DNA from: Lytechinus pictus | Taxonomy: Eukaryota > Echinodermata > Echinoidea > Temnopleuroida > Toxopneustidae | Assembly: GCF_037042905.1 (NCBI RefSeq) | Contig: NC_087245.1 | Coordinates: 12,834,501 to 12,898,500, forward strand | Direction of reading: 5' to 3' | Length of the DNA stretch: 64,000 nucleotides | In this document: piece by piece, positions 1-14,200 of the stretch | How positions within the stretch are numbered: position 1 is the first letter of the stretch | Layout: each line of letters starts with the position of its first letter | The notes under the pieces: model-generated | Database searches by the model: none | Told to the model about the DNA's origin: nothing | The model's input: the letters and a program-made list of their open reading frames with translations, nothing else | Program-made: the position numbers and the translations under genes

Positions 1-2113
1 ATTTAAAGAAATCCTTGAGGTTTGTATGAAACATACTGAAATTATGTGTAGAAAATGAATTTCCATTGAAAAAATTGTCTTTTCCATTTCTTTTAAACCT
101 GTAATACCATTGAAACTTGATCGAAAAATTGATTTTTGGGGGTCATAGAAAAAGTACACAGTACAAACATGATTTGTTCTGCAAAGGTAAACTCAATAAG
201 GCCCTGATTTATTCATTTTATTCAACTAAACACTGCTTATTCCTTCTTTGAAACAATATCATCATTTACTTGGACATCAATTAATGACCTGCTTTCAATG
301 CTTTGCTATCCCATACCCCCCCCATGTTCTATTCATCATCACTCTTATCAAGATTTGAACTCAAGTTTATGAAATACATTTTTATTGTCTACTTACTTGT
401 TTATATTAATAGAATTATCATGGTGAACTGTAATTTTCATTGTTTATTGAAATTAAAATTGTTAATTGATATTTATTTTGTAAATTTGAATTATTATGGT
501 AAATCCAGATTATTGTAATTTCAAAATGTATTTTTGTTGCAGAAATTATATGCAATTTATATGTTGTTTTTTTCTTCGTCACTGTTAATTCAATGGCAAT
601 GCAGCCTTCGAGCAGCAATAATTGAATAAATACATCTTGAATCTTGAATAAAGTTTCGAATAATAAGTAGGGAACAAGAACAGATTTTTTCATTATGATT
701 TCCCAGCAAACAGAAAATCAATGTTCCTTGATGTGTGTCAGAGAGAACCTTGCAAGGAATAAATAACAGCAATGCATAACTACAATAGGCCAAGGATTGG
801 GCAGCGTAATTATGACCCACTGCAGAACTCATTGTCGACCACTGTGTAAAACATGCTCTATTTTGATGAGGTAGAGGTATATGATTACGAAACAGTGCTG
901 TCATTATCATTCTCTTCTATCTTGCATGAAATAAAAATACTAAAAGCATGTCAAATTATGATTTTTTTCATGACAAAGTTTATCATGCCTTTTCTGTTCT
1001 AGACATGACCTGTTGAACCACAATATTTTTTTTTAAACACCATTACAACATAAACAATAGATGAATTATGGATGACTTTACAAATAATTGGAATATAGCA
1101 AGCTAGCAACAGATTTCTGAACTGCCTCTAGACAAATTATTTTAGTTGATTTACAGGGATATAATAGTATATCATACCTACATTAGTCATATATTTGTAG
1201 GTAAGGTACATGTAGATATTTCGCCCAGTGTTGAATGATGTAGTTTGGAATATAAAACTGTTTGCTAGGACATATAGGCCTGTATTCTGAAGTCGGATTT
1301 AACTTAGACCATGGTCTAACTCTGTGCTAAACTTATGGGAAACCAAACAGATCAAAATTTAGTTTACAGTGAATGCTTCTCATGTTTACTGTGCTCTTTA
1401 CTAAATCTTTAATGGTGAAGACAACTGTCATACGTATCTTTCCAAGGCATTTAATGTTTCTGGAGTCAAATGAGCTGATACATTGAACTTCTTCTGTTAT
1501 AAATTTATGTAACAACTGGCTTTCCATAGTTAAACCACAACTTTAAACCCGAGTTTAAATTAAACCCGAGTTCAGAATACGGGCCATGGACTCCATCTCA
1601 CACAGGAGTGTGACTGATCCAATCAATCTATGGAAAGCCACTGACACCGCAATCATACGTTTGCACACTGCCATGTGATTCTTCTTGTTAAAGGGGATAA
1701 GTGCGTACACTCACAAACAAAGAATGATGGCATTACTGGCTTTACATAGTTGTGATTGATTCAATTGATCACAGTCCTTTCTAAAACAGGGCCATTGATA
1801 AACTTTCAGCCCAAACTTTGGCACTTCACATTCCTGTCATTCTATCAAGCGTACCTTTCAAAACAGCTCCATGAAACACATCCTGGGTTCAATTTCACAA
1901 GACTTATTTTTGAAAGATACCATGCCATGGTATGTGATTGGCCAATAGCAAACTTGTCATACAAATTTTGCATTTGTTGTTATAGCAAGTTTCTACTTGA
2001 TTACTCATACTCTGGTTAGAAAAAATAAATAAGTAGATTAGTCTTTTGGTACAATTCTGCCTGCATACCGACAGTTCAAGTGAAATTTAGGGATGAGAAT
2101 TCATTTGTGAGTC
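1..2113. other. SLC35F5 3' UTR and downstream flank, no gene seen
   Basis: The segment just below 2114 must include the 3' UTR of the minus-strand gene; its polyadenylation site could not be placed because several TTTATT words (AATAAA on the minus strand) occur. Apart from the inverted-repeat element at 1277-1585, nothing coding is recognisable. Confidence 0.5.
1277..1585. repeat. MITE-like element with GGCC(C/T)GTATTCTGAA ends
   Basis: The left end reads GGCCTGTATTCTGAAGTCGG and the right end, on the other strand, GGCCCGTATTCTGAACTCGG, both continuing into TTTAA. About 310 bp with no coding capacity. The GGCCCGTATTC start resembles that of the large element at 31405-35077. Confidence 0.75.
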
Positions 2114-2204
2114 TCAACAGCAATCCAGAGCATTACCACTACTATCCATGCTATGAAGAGCTATTAAACTTTCCGACTGATCTTTGTCATCTGACGTTGG
2201 TAAC
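2114..2204 (-). CDS. SLC35F5: SLC35F5 coding exon 13 (stop codon)
   Basis: 91 nt. Too short to stand out as an open frame, but it fits phase and encodes [15 protein letters not shown] before TGA at 2116-2114; the ESLI-HS pattern matches the C-terminal tail of vertebrate SLC35F5. Acceptor CTTACCAG. Confidence 0.88.
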
Positions 2205-5200
2205 CTGGTAAGGAAAACAACAAAAAGAGAAACGAGGAATACGATGGAAACTATTCAAACAGCATTATAGTATTTTGAGGGCCCCTCCAAGCATTTTGGG
2301 TAAGAAAACAGGATTCTCAACAAGCAGTACAATGATTGGGTGAGGAAACAAAGTCTATCCAAGAAGTATCAAACAGAAAAGTTTTTATTTGTAAATGGTA
2401 GCTTCTATATGATTGAAACTTCTCTACACACAATGCAATATTAACCTCCCCCCCCCAAAAAAAAAAAAAAAAATGATATTATAGTTGCAAAACAATTTCT
2501 GCCTCATTGATCATCTGTGTTCAATAATACATGGATGCAAGGTGTGTCCTTATTGTGACTTCACACCTCTGCATAAATCTTGAAAGTTTTTTTTTTTAAT
2601 TTTCCAATCACTTTCAGTGCATGCTATCTGGCAAAAAGTTATTTTAACCACAGGGGAAAGTAGGCCTCCCGTGAAAATGAACCACACACATTTTGGGGAC
2701 GGAATGAGATTTAGCTTACCTGACATGAGGTGTTTTCCTTCTGCATATTGAGCATATCGTGCAGAAGAGGCAGCTTAGTCTATGAAAACAGTAGTAAAGT
2801 CTTTTGATGAGAGCCCATGCAGGATCCCAATCATTGTAATGGGTTAGGATAGCTACCACAATAAATGACACAAACACTGGTATGGCACCTAAGATGAACA
2901 TTAGGGAGAAGTCCACCTGTAAAGAAAATGAAAATGAGAGTAGAAATGTCCTGACATGGCGGCACACATATCCTCTGGTAAGGCATGCACTGTTATCATG
3001 GTACATGTAGTTATGTCTATCCAGAACAAGAAAAGACTCTGCATGGAGATGGTTAAAGACCATTAAAGGTTAAAGGTTATTAGTCCTCTTACATGTTTTC
3101 AGAGCTATAATTGTGTGTATCCTGATAATGTATGTTTTTAGGCACCTTGTTTTTATGTCTCAACAATAAGTACTTCAAAAACAATTTTCTATTTAAAATA
3201 AAATGAACCGAACATACTATGTAATATATTTTATCAAACATTTACTAGAATTGCTTTATGTTTACAGGCCTACAAGGGCTACGTTTAATTAAATTATTTC
3301 AGGAAATGACAGGGTATTGCACTCAACTTCCTTGTTAATTGGTGTCAACAGTCATTTCTTAATGCAATAGCAAGTTAATCTAACATGGTGTACATGTATA
3401 TCACATTACATAATAAAATACAGAATTTGACTTACATTATTATAATAGATATCTACAAGGATCGACATGGGGATAGTGAGACTCAAAGAAAGTGTTCCAA
3501 TCAATGATGATGTCAAGAAACACCCCCTGTGGAAAGAAAAAATGAAAGCAGATTTGGTATCAACTCCAGGAGAAGAAAATTAACTTTGTAATTAAAACAA
3601 AGATTCACAAGATTCTGTGCTAGCATGAAAGTGAATTATAAATAACAGTTTTACAAGAAATGAATACGAGTAATTATTGAATTCTGAAATGGAAAGAAGA
3701 CGATGTGAAAGTTGATTATCAAGACTTCGCAAATTAAATGGGCTTGGAGATTCAAAGGACATGTCTATCCTATGGAGAAAGGGCTGAATGTTCAAGGAAA
3801 TCATGAGGTTTCTTGCAATTTACGATAACAAACGTGCTGAATTATTGCCATATAATCTGTTACCACATGTGGTAATGTTGCTTCTGACACATTTCGCATG
3901 TGCTAAATTCCATGAGCACTCCTAAAACAAACTGAGGAAGTATTTGATATGCATGATTATAAATGAATCAGCCGACAATCTGCCAGACCCTTCAAATTTG
4001 GATTGGCATGAGCATATCTGATTGGGCCATACTCGCAAGAGAAATCGTGTTGGCCATTAAGACTTTGATTATAAGCACTCTATTTGCAAAACATTATTTG
4101 AAAATGTATATATTATTATTAAAGACCTTTTTTTTACTCCTTTTTCTACTTCCTTTATTCAACGCTGATTTTTCTGTTTTCATCAAAAGCAACATGCTAG
4201 CAAGGTACAAATTATCATTCTCATTTATCATATAAAAACAAACATGAATTTATGAAGGGATCCCCCAAAAAGTAATACTTGGCAAAAGCAAAGTGTGAAT
4301 ACCTCAACATCATAGTAATATTGTAGACATAGTATTTTGAACAATTTAAGAAATAAAAGATAGATATTGCCAATAAAGCTGACAAAATGAAAATCATGCA
4401 TGGGGACATTGGAGAACAAAAAAAGGACAGTTTTTCATGCTGCAATCATCAAATTATCAGGGATCAAATTCTTGGAAATGAAAATCTACCACCAGTGTAG
4501 TCTCCCTTTTCAATAGTGCAGTGCCCTTTCACCTAGAAGTCACAAGTGACCTATTTCAAGAACAATAGGACACATGGTGTATTTATATTCCACTTCATTC
4601 AGAAGATTAAAGACCTCCCTTCTGATGTCAAACACCATTCTTCCAACCAAGGAATCAAGCAGCACTCATCCCCACCACAATAGAAAGGATTAACACACCC
4701 ATACATTCTATACCTTACTACATGTCGCCCAAGGTATAAGATGGGTAGATATCATAAAATGACTGGGACCTGCGATTGTTATAAATCAAATGCAAACATT
4801 TCCTAATGCCAACACTACACATACCATAACACTGTCATTTCCTAATGCCAACACTACACATACCATGACACTGTCCATTTACAGGTGTGTGTATGTATAT
4901 CTTTGAAAAACTAGAATCAGCATTGATGGTATTGCTCAATTCTATTATTAAATTATTAAAAGTGGTTGTGGTTCCCCAGTCAAATTGTCTTCAGGAGTTG
5001 TTGTTTGGTTAGGGCATCCTCTGACTCCCCCCCCCCCACACACACACCCGGGGGGGGGGGGGGGCACTTACATTGACGAGTGGATACCATGCGTGACTAA
5101 AAAAACATGTAAAAAGGATGTCTTTTTCAAGATAGGGCACATTACGTACGTAACATAATAAGGATGTCAAAAACACTAAAATAGTGAAAAAAGGGTATCT

Positions 5201-8200
5201 ATTTTCGCTAGGAAGCTACATGTTTAGGGTCAAATTTGCGATGGTATAAAAAAATTAAGACTAAATTGTTTTATAAAGGATGTACTTTTTGCCCCAAGAA
5301 ACAACACTATGTTTTTAGAGTACGATCATGACTTGCGCGAGGTGTGGGAGGTGGGGCTGTACTAAGCCCAACGATGTACATGTAGGTAAAGGTAAAACTG
5401 TCGACCAACGTCCTTGACATAACAATTAAAATATTGCTGTACTTGTTTAGGGGTTCAATTCTGGGAATACTTGCCAAGACTATCGTTTGGTTTCCAATAC
5501 TTGTTAAGGGTAGGGTTTCATCACACGCCAATACTTGTCAAGGGGTGCATTTTCAGAATATGGAAAATATGTGTTTAGGGTGCTTTTGGAGACCCCATGG
5601 TCATGCATGGTATCCACTCGTCAATGGAAGTGGCCCCCCTGGGACACACACGGGAGCTCTTCTCCAAGAGTAATGACTGTACTCTCAGATATTTTCAGGT
5701 TGGGAATCTTACCCTTCGAGTCTTTCTCTTGGGGAAGTTGCCTTATGTTTACAGTTGTATAACAGACCTGAGAGGATATCCATTTCATATTTATGACATT
5801 TGATCTGACTTACCAGAGCCAGAGAAACTCTGAAAGCACTGTTCCCACTATGCCATTAACAGCAAGGTATATCCAAACGTTGGATTTAGGGAGTTGGAAC
5901 GGCTCTATGTTGGTGTAATGTAGGATGACTATTCCAGGCCAAATCACTAGGAAATTGAACAGACCAACAAAACCTGAGAGAAAACAAAAGGAAAGTAGTG
6001 TGTTATAACATGTGCATGAGCGAAGTCATTCTGAAATTTACTCTTCAAACAGTTCAAAGCATTTTGATACAGTAAAAAAATCAATTAAATTCCTTCAATA
6101 CATTTCAACCTTATCTATAATTTATTGCAGTAATATACTTCACATACCCATGTGACATACAATTCAATCAAACTGCACAACACTATCTGTAATATTGAAA
6201 TGAAGATAAAAGAGGCCAGAAGAAAAAAAAAGTAGATCTCTTTAAAATGAGGAATTCCAGATTACAATACAAGTAATTAAATGTCTCTAACCACTGGAAA
6301 ATATATAAAATGTTTACTACATTGTACATCTGGTTCCGGTTTCACTAAAAATCATTATAAATGACTAATTGACAGGCAGAGCATTTTACCATGCAGTAAC
6401 AGTGATTCTCAGCTGAGCATTTCACTGTACATGTAGTTGAATTGTATTGAATTGAATATATTCATTGTCCTTTGTAGGAAATTCCTTTCACATCAGGTTT
6501 ACAAAATTACAAATACATATGTACACATAGGCAGAGTGAAATAGACTTACAATACAAAATGCCATAGACGTTATCTTAAATAGAAAATGTACAATTGCAA
6601 ATATAGAAATTAATTAATTATTCAAGTATTAATTGGTATGTGATTCCATCAACAGCTCGAATACAGAACAGGTCTGTACTACGCTAGGGGTGGAAAGAGT
6701 ATTGCGAGGAAATAAGTTAGTGTGAACAAATATTAGTTAGCAGTAAATGGCAAATTGTCATCAAACACCATTATAGAACACATCCCAAGATGTTACAAAG
6801 CATGAAATATGACAACAGGAGCATAATTATCTAAGGATATTGTGCTTTGTGTGTATTATTAAACATTAATAACATGTGTAAATAGTTGCATTAATCTGTA
6901 GAGTACTCGAGGCACATATTTAGAAAGTTATGGATTGAACAGAATGTCTTTTCTTTAAGAATTCAATAGAGTAAACTCACCAAAAAACATAGGAATATCA
7001 ATCTTGTCCTCGTTATCTACTTTTCGTTTGAGTGCAACAAGGTAAACTGCATAGAAGAAAGCACCAGCTAAAGCCCAAAGGGAGCCAAGTTTAAACTGGT
7101 TATCCTTGGTCCTATCTGAGTAGCTGACCATAAATATTCCTCCGACGCTACAAAAAAATCAGACATTTAATCATTATTGAATGAAAATTTGATAACCGTA
7201 TCAATAATCAACAAGCAAAAAACATGTCATTCAACACAACAACCAAAAGAAAAAATAAATAAATAAAAACAAATAATTGTAATTATGAACAACACAAGGA
7301 AAAGAGAATAAAAAATAATGCAATAAATAAAATACAAACAATTACAAATAAAGTCAAGAATATATTACTACCAGTAAAAATAAGGTAATTGATAGATAAA
7401 AGATTTGATACTTTTATTAATAACTATATACATGTAGAAGGAAATGATGTCATCAGCCAATACAACCATATTATAAATCCACAATTAAAACTTCAATATA
7501 AAAAATCAGATGTGTGGGTACTTCGTAACGTAATTACAAGGAAATACCAATGGAATCTATTAACTTTTAATCACATATGCAATTTGAAACCTTACCTACA
7601 TAAGTTTTATCATGAAAAAAAATATTTACAAGTATCTTTTATGGATTATAAGGATATAAGTGTTACGAAGTTCTATTATTAATCAAAGATACTTCTATAT
7701 TAAAGATTATATTCATATTCAAATTCGTATCAAAACCTACAGCCACACAAAGTCTATATTATCAATAATGTACATAGCTTCATACAGTATGATGGTGTTT
7801 TTTCCTTTTTAAAATACCTTTCTAGAAACTATAGGTACATCACTATGATTCTTATAAATGAAGAAATTAGTATGATAGGAAATGACTTACCTCACTAGAA
7901 CAGCAAATAATTTTGTGAGTGTGAATTTATCACCTTGAGAACTGGGAAACAGTGCTGCTAAAACAACGGTAAATAATCCTAATGAAAAAGAACGAGAAAG
8001 TAAAGAAATAGAAAAACATTAAAATGGGTGCAAAGTCATATAACAAGGCTAATGGAGATTCTGTCACATTAGCACTTTACAATGGACAAACCACCCCACC
8101 CCCCAAATAAAACCCAACATATGTTGAACAATGAGAGATAAGTAATATTCTTTGCTTAAAACATTCTCTATAATTCCTTCTTCCAATTTCTTTCAGGAGA

Positions 8201-11200
8201 AACAGCCCAAGTTGTGAGCACAAGTATAGGATGGAATTCCTTGAACAACCTAGGTAAACCTATTGTACCAAGTACTGTATACATGTTACATAACAATAGT
8301 CATTCTCACAAAGCACCCTTTTATGTCTAGTATGCCAGTACTTACATATCATTTTCTAAAGCCTGCCTCACACAGATACTTTGCGATCCAATTTTAAAAG
8401 TAAATACAAATAAATAAATCATTTGTACACACTTTGAGGTAACAGAAAAGTACAGTGCGTATCAAAATCAAGTTTACACTTTGAAAAAGCCCTGGGAATT
8501 AAAAAATATACAACATGGGTAATTTTTTCACATATAACCTTAGGTTTGGGTCTCATCTCTCTAATGAAAGCAAAAGTTTGAACAGAGTGTTACACTTGAG
8601 TGAGCACTGTCCAGTTTTGTAAAGCTCACAGAAATCTGTTTGCGCAGAAATGCTCGTTTTCACGCTGTGTCAAGGGGAAATGGCGAAATCAAACTTACCC
8701 TGCGAAACATTTCTCATGCATTTTCCTTGCACTTTTAGTCAATTGAAATAAAACGGATACATTCAAGCATTTTGTAACAATTTTGCCACCCAAATTGAAA
8801 TTTCAACACATAGTAAGCACAACCTTTACCCTTTTGTGCTAGCTGGATCTGAGGGCATAACTGAATCTGAACAAAAGTTTGTATTAGACATCTCCAGCAT
8901 TTTTTCACTAAGTTTTTATCATTTAAAGTTGGTTTACATTTCATTTAATACTTGTTTCTCCACACATTTTCCAAGCTTGACAACGATTAACAAAATGAAA
9001 ATCAAGACTAAGCCATTTCATGTAAATCACAGCTCAGTGTAAACAAATATCGTCACGATGGCCTCTGTGTTTGGGGGAGTGGGGTGGGGCGCAATGCACT
9101 CTTCGAAGTGTTTTGGGCAAGGAACCGAGTTAAAAAAGGTAAAAGATATCTTCAAATCAATTTTACTAGCTAAATTCCACGTGTTCTTCATGATTAAGGT
9201 CTACTTTTATTCACATAACTATTTCAAAGTTCTGCGCAAATCATTTTTCACTAACTTTTCAAAAGTAAGTGGTGCTCACTCAAGCGGAAATATTTTTCGA
9301 CAGTTATATCGCCATTTGCTTAAATGGATCTGTACCAATGTTAAAATGTAGAATTTTTTTCAGGATATTACAAATGTATGATTTTACAGGATTTTTTCTA
9401 AGTGTAAACTTTTATTTGATACGCACTGTAGAGGTAGTAAAATTAAAATTACAGAATGATAAACCTTCTTCACTGAATATATAAATTGTTAAAAACTCAT
9501 ATTTATATCAGTGCCAACAAGGTGGGGGCAACTTGAAAATGATCTGAGTTATACTCCACATGTACAAACCTTGCATAGATTTCTTATGCAGCAATATTAT
9601 TCCTCTCCTGAACCAATTACATTTGATAACTCAGACCTTAAAAAATGTTTAAATTCAATGATATTGTGATTTGGCATTAAAACTGGATCAAATTGTATTG
9701 TACAATGCGAGGCAGACTTGAAAAGGAATCTATTACTTCAATACTTACCCGATGTCGATGACAGGGTATTGACAATAGCCATCTGGGAATCATTTAATGC
9801 TTCTTGATAAGAAAAATTGGCAAGGAACCACTGAAAAAAAAAAAAAAAATGATTTTTGTAAAGATCATAGTGATAATATGGAACAAAAGATTTAGCCTTT
9901 TCTTTGTGGGAACATTTTGTAGTCTAAAGGTAGAATATATCACATGGATGCAACTTCTCTCTATAGTGACCCAACAGTTTCATGACCAAAATCCACACCA
10001 AATATGCATGGAAATGTCCAAAAGGTTACTTAGCATGTAATCTAAAATAGTAACGTAGCATTGTAATAACCATTTCATATTCGAACCGCAGACAACTACA
10101 TTTAGATATAAACACCCTTTAGTCTTTGGTCCACACAGTACTGTCAGAATATCAAATATAGATTATCTGGACCAGAAATAGAAGGAATTCATCACAGAAG
10201 CTATACTTCCTTTACATTGAAGGCCAAATGCATCAGTCAGTTAAAATCATTTAATAATAACCTCTCAAATTCAAGGTTTTGAGTTTCAAGTATGTGGAAG
10301 ACCTAAAAAAAATGGGGGGATGTCTGTATTTCTAGGATCTGTTACAAAAACATTATTGTTGATAGTACATGTACCAGTATATATATGAATTATAAGCTAC
10401 AATTAATCAAACGAAACACAAGGGCCAATAAATGCCAGGGTTCTAAGAGCAATAACCAAGGCAAAATTACAACCACTAGGAAGTAACACTCATTAGTGCC
10501 CTGTGAAATGAGGATAAACAATCATTTTACCATGGATTTTAATTCTTAAGTCTTTTCCACAGACTTAAAATGAACCAAATCATAACATTGTTAAATTACA
10601 TATAATGTGGAAATTTAACACATGGTGAAATAATAAATAAAATTCACTATTCTTGAAGTACCTTATTTATTCTTGATGTTTGTTGAAATGCTTATTAAAC
10701 TGCTTGTGAATATTTTCTTTTAATAAAGTACAGAATAAACTATACCTAATTTGAATCTTTTGAGACAAAAAAATATGTTTGACTTAGGAGATATTCAACT
10801 TTATCATGTAAATAACACCTATTTTAATTCATCTGGTTTTAAAAAACTGCTTCAACTTAGGTGAATATTTAATTTATGGAAGGTGAACTTAAGCATAGTT
10901 TTGTACAAAATTCCAATAGATCTTACCACTAAACAAAACATGAAGCTAATTTTTGCGACTTGAGGAATGGTAAACTTGTTTGCTTGTTGAAGGTTTTCCT
11001 TTGCTCTCTGTGTAGCATTGTAGGATAACCTAGCCATCATGGCTTCATCTGCAACATCATCTGAAATACAAACAATGGTCACATGAATATACAATGAAAT
11101 TGTGAGTATACAGTGAACATACAAGAGTAATATGCCATTGTGTAATCTCTAGACAAAGACTATAATGGCACCAAAATAATGGTGTACAAGCGTTAATTTG

Positions 11201-14200
11201 TGATGCTTATCTAATAAATTGTCCATGTATCCAGGATGAGTTTACTTTCCATCTAGACTCGCTTGTATGTCCCATGGTTGTGAACTACCCTTAACTTAAC
11301 CAAAAAATATTAAATGACCTACAGTATATGCATGAAAAGTGAAAGCCACTTGAAATCATGTTCAATACAGAGTCCTTTATTCTACTCAGCATGCAAACTG
11401 CCCTTGAGAGAGAGATCCTGAAAAATCAATATTTGATTTTACCCAATGACTATATTTGATCCCTCCACATATAATCATTTTGAGCTTGTGCAAATAGCTT
11501 TCAACAATCCACAACGTTACGTCAATACAAACAGAATTTTTATTTGAATGATGAAAATTCAATACTTTATAATACGTTCATCGTGCATGCACATGTATGT
11601 CAAACTTTTAAACAATAACTGAGGATCTTTGAGTGAATCCAATTTATGAAAGAAGAAAAAGGAAAATGAATTTATGTACAGTAATCCATCCATTACCAGT
11701 TTTACATTACTTATTAAAAGTCAAATGTTCAAATGCTTACCAGACAAATGTCTGACTTCCATCAAATTACTAAATCGAACTCTGGAATTCAATGTTGCTG
11801 CAAAGAGGAAAATACACATATAATTTAAACATTTTCAGTATCAATATAGTATACAAATAATGCACGTAAGCGAGTGTATGCAGGGCCAAATAATGAACGA
11901 TGTGCGAGAAGAGCCAATGGATATACCGCATAGAGGTTCGCAGGACCAAGAGCGGTATATCCATTTGGCGAGTCGAGCACAGAATTCATTATTTAGGCCC
12001 TCAATGCACAAGAATGCCTGTATTGCACTATCCTGCACTCTGACGTCAGAGTGCAGGATAGTGCATTTTGGATACAATACTGCAATTCCCTGAATATCAT
12101 GTGATCCGATTTGGACCAATCAGATTACGGAACATTCTTGGGAGTTGTATAATAAACACTGTTTGGCAAAGTCAGAATTACTGACAGGTCATCCATGTGA
12201 ATTGTAGACTAAAAATGCGATAGATTTTAAAGTAAAAGAATTTTACTTTATCAATCATGTATGAGTACATGCATATCAACCTTACATTCTTTTAAGTTCA
12301 TACATTCATAATGAGCACAGGTCACTGATTTTACCATCACACAGTATACATTAATATTTCATGTACATGCAAAGTCATTGATATTAACAAAAAAAATTAT
12401 TAAAAAATCTATTGTATATACTCCAAAACCTAAATCAACTTACAAGAATCGCATGGCTCACTAAAACTGTTACTCCGACTGCTCTCTTTATCACTGTCGT
12501 TGAACTTGACTGGAACATACAGAGGATCACTCTGCAAAAATAACAATAGCATCAAAGTCAGACTTAATAAAAGTACAGTACATACATGCACATCATTCAA
12601 TTTAATCTTCATACATGCACATCATTCAATTTAATCTTCGATAATTTGCTTTCAACAAAAGACAATTCAACATATATATAGTAGGCCTACAGCGTGCACT
12701 TGGAATTTTCGCACATTTTGATAACATATTGTACTTTGAGAAAAACCTTTAAAAAAAAACTCAAACATTTTCATCCCCCCCCCCCCCCGAAACGAAAAAC
12801 CACCTTCAATAGCACCTGCATACATGAACATAGCATGTAATATTCATAAAGGATGCTCTTGCTTGAGGGCAAGGTAAAAAGCATCAGTACCATATTTTAA
12901 AGAATATATATTTTTTAAAGCGTGACATGTTCTTTGAACACTAACTATTTCTTTTGTATTTTATTATATGAAATATTAAATATTTTTATTTTCTCGTCAT
13001 TGTCATGTGAAATGAAGTTTCATTCCTCCCTGAATACTTGGAATTCCATTATCTTAATATTTTGTGCTTCAGGCAAGGAGGTCCTAATCGTCAAATTCGT
13101 AAAAATTGATATATTGTATAATTCAAACAATAAAAAACAAAAGAAATAGTGAGTGAGTGACGTCATCGACTCTCTCATTTGGATGTAACTGGCTCGTTCA
13201 TATAACTATTTTGTTAAAAATAAGCGAAACTTTGAAATGTTATAACTTTCTTATTTTACATCCGATTTTGATGAAATCTTCAGCATTGTGCTTGTCTGAT
13301 TTTTCTCTATTGATTCAAATCAACATTTTTCTGAGGTGGACTTGACCTTTAACAAATCATGTCAAGTGCATGCATAATTCTAGAACAAGTATATCAAAAG
13401 GTGGTTTCAGACCGCCTCGAAGTTCGTCAGTTCCAGGTATTCTCTGATCGGGAAATTTACCCCGATCAGAAAATACCAGGTATTTTGGTAATGTGAAAGC
13501 AAACTATGCGTAATTTCCCCGAAAGAAAATACCTGCTAAATAGTAGGTACTTGGCGAAATTACGAGAACTATCGCGGGGATTTTTCCAAGGTCGCAGGTA
13601 TTTTGGCAATGTGAAAGCAATTTACAGGAACTTTTAGCCCAGCGTGTCGTTGGGCGCGGGCGCCGTGGGTGGCTGCTGGGATAGTGGTTTTGAATCTCGC
13701 GCCTTGCCTGCTTATTAGACCATACTGCGCATGCTCCTAACTTCAGGAATTTATCCCGAAGGATATGTTTCGGGGCGGTGTGGAATAATTAATGGGTATT
13801 TTTTAGCCTAAAAATGTTCTCGTAATTTAACGGGGATTCTTGTGATCGAGGCGGTTTGAAACCACCTAATGAGAACTCTTCATCAGTAGCCATTCACAAG
13901 ATCAAATTAAGAAACCCCCATCTCCGTCAAGATACTAAGGGAATTTTCAGTGACCTTGAACTCTGAGCAGGTCAGCTTTTAGCTGGATAATTCACAAAAT
14001 TGGGTGCTAAAAAGAAATAAGATGACTCAGGATTGTATGAAACGCATGATAGTCCACTAATTGCATTCAATTTTAATCTTATGATTTCATTATTGGGTAA
14101 GTTTGCAAGCTAAGAATTGTAGTAGGATCATTTGGAAACCTTTATTGATTGATGAAGTCATTTCGCTGTGGCAACCCTTGTGGTCACCCTGGTGCTAATC

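Noticed and set aside
7389-7682. 97-residue open frame in SLC35F5 intron 8
   Set aside because: AT-rich, no motif, no splice or promoter context; within an intron of the opposite strand.
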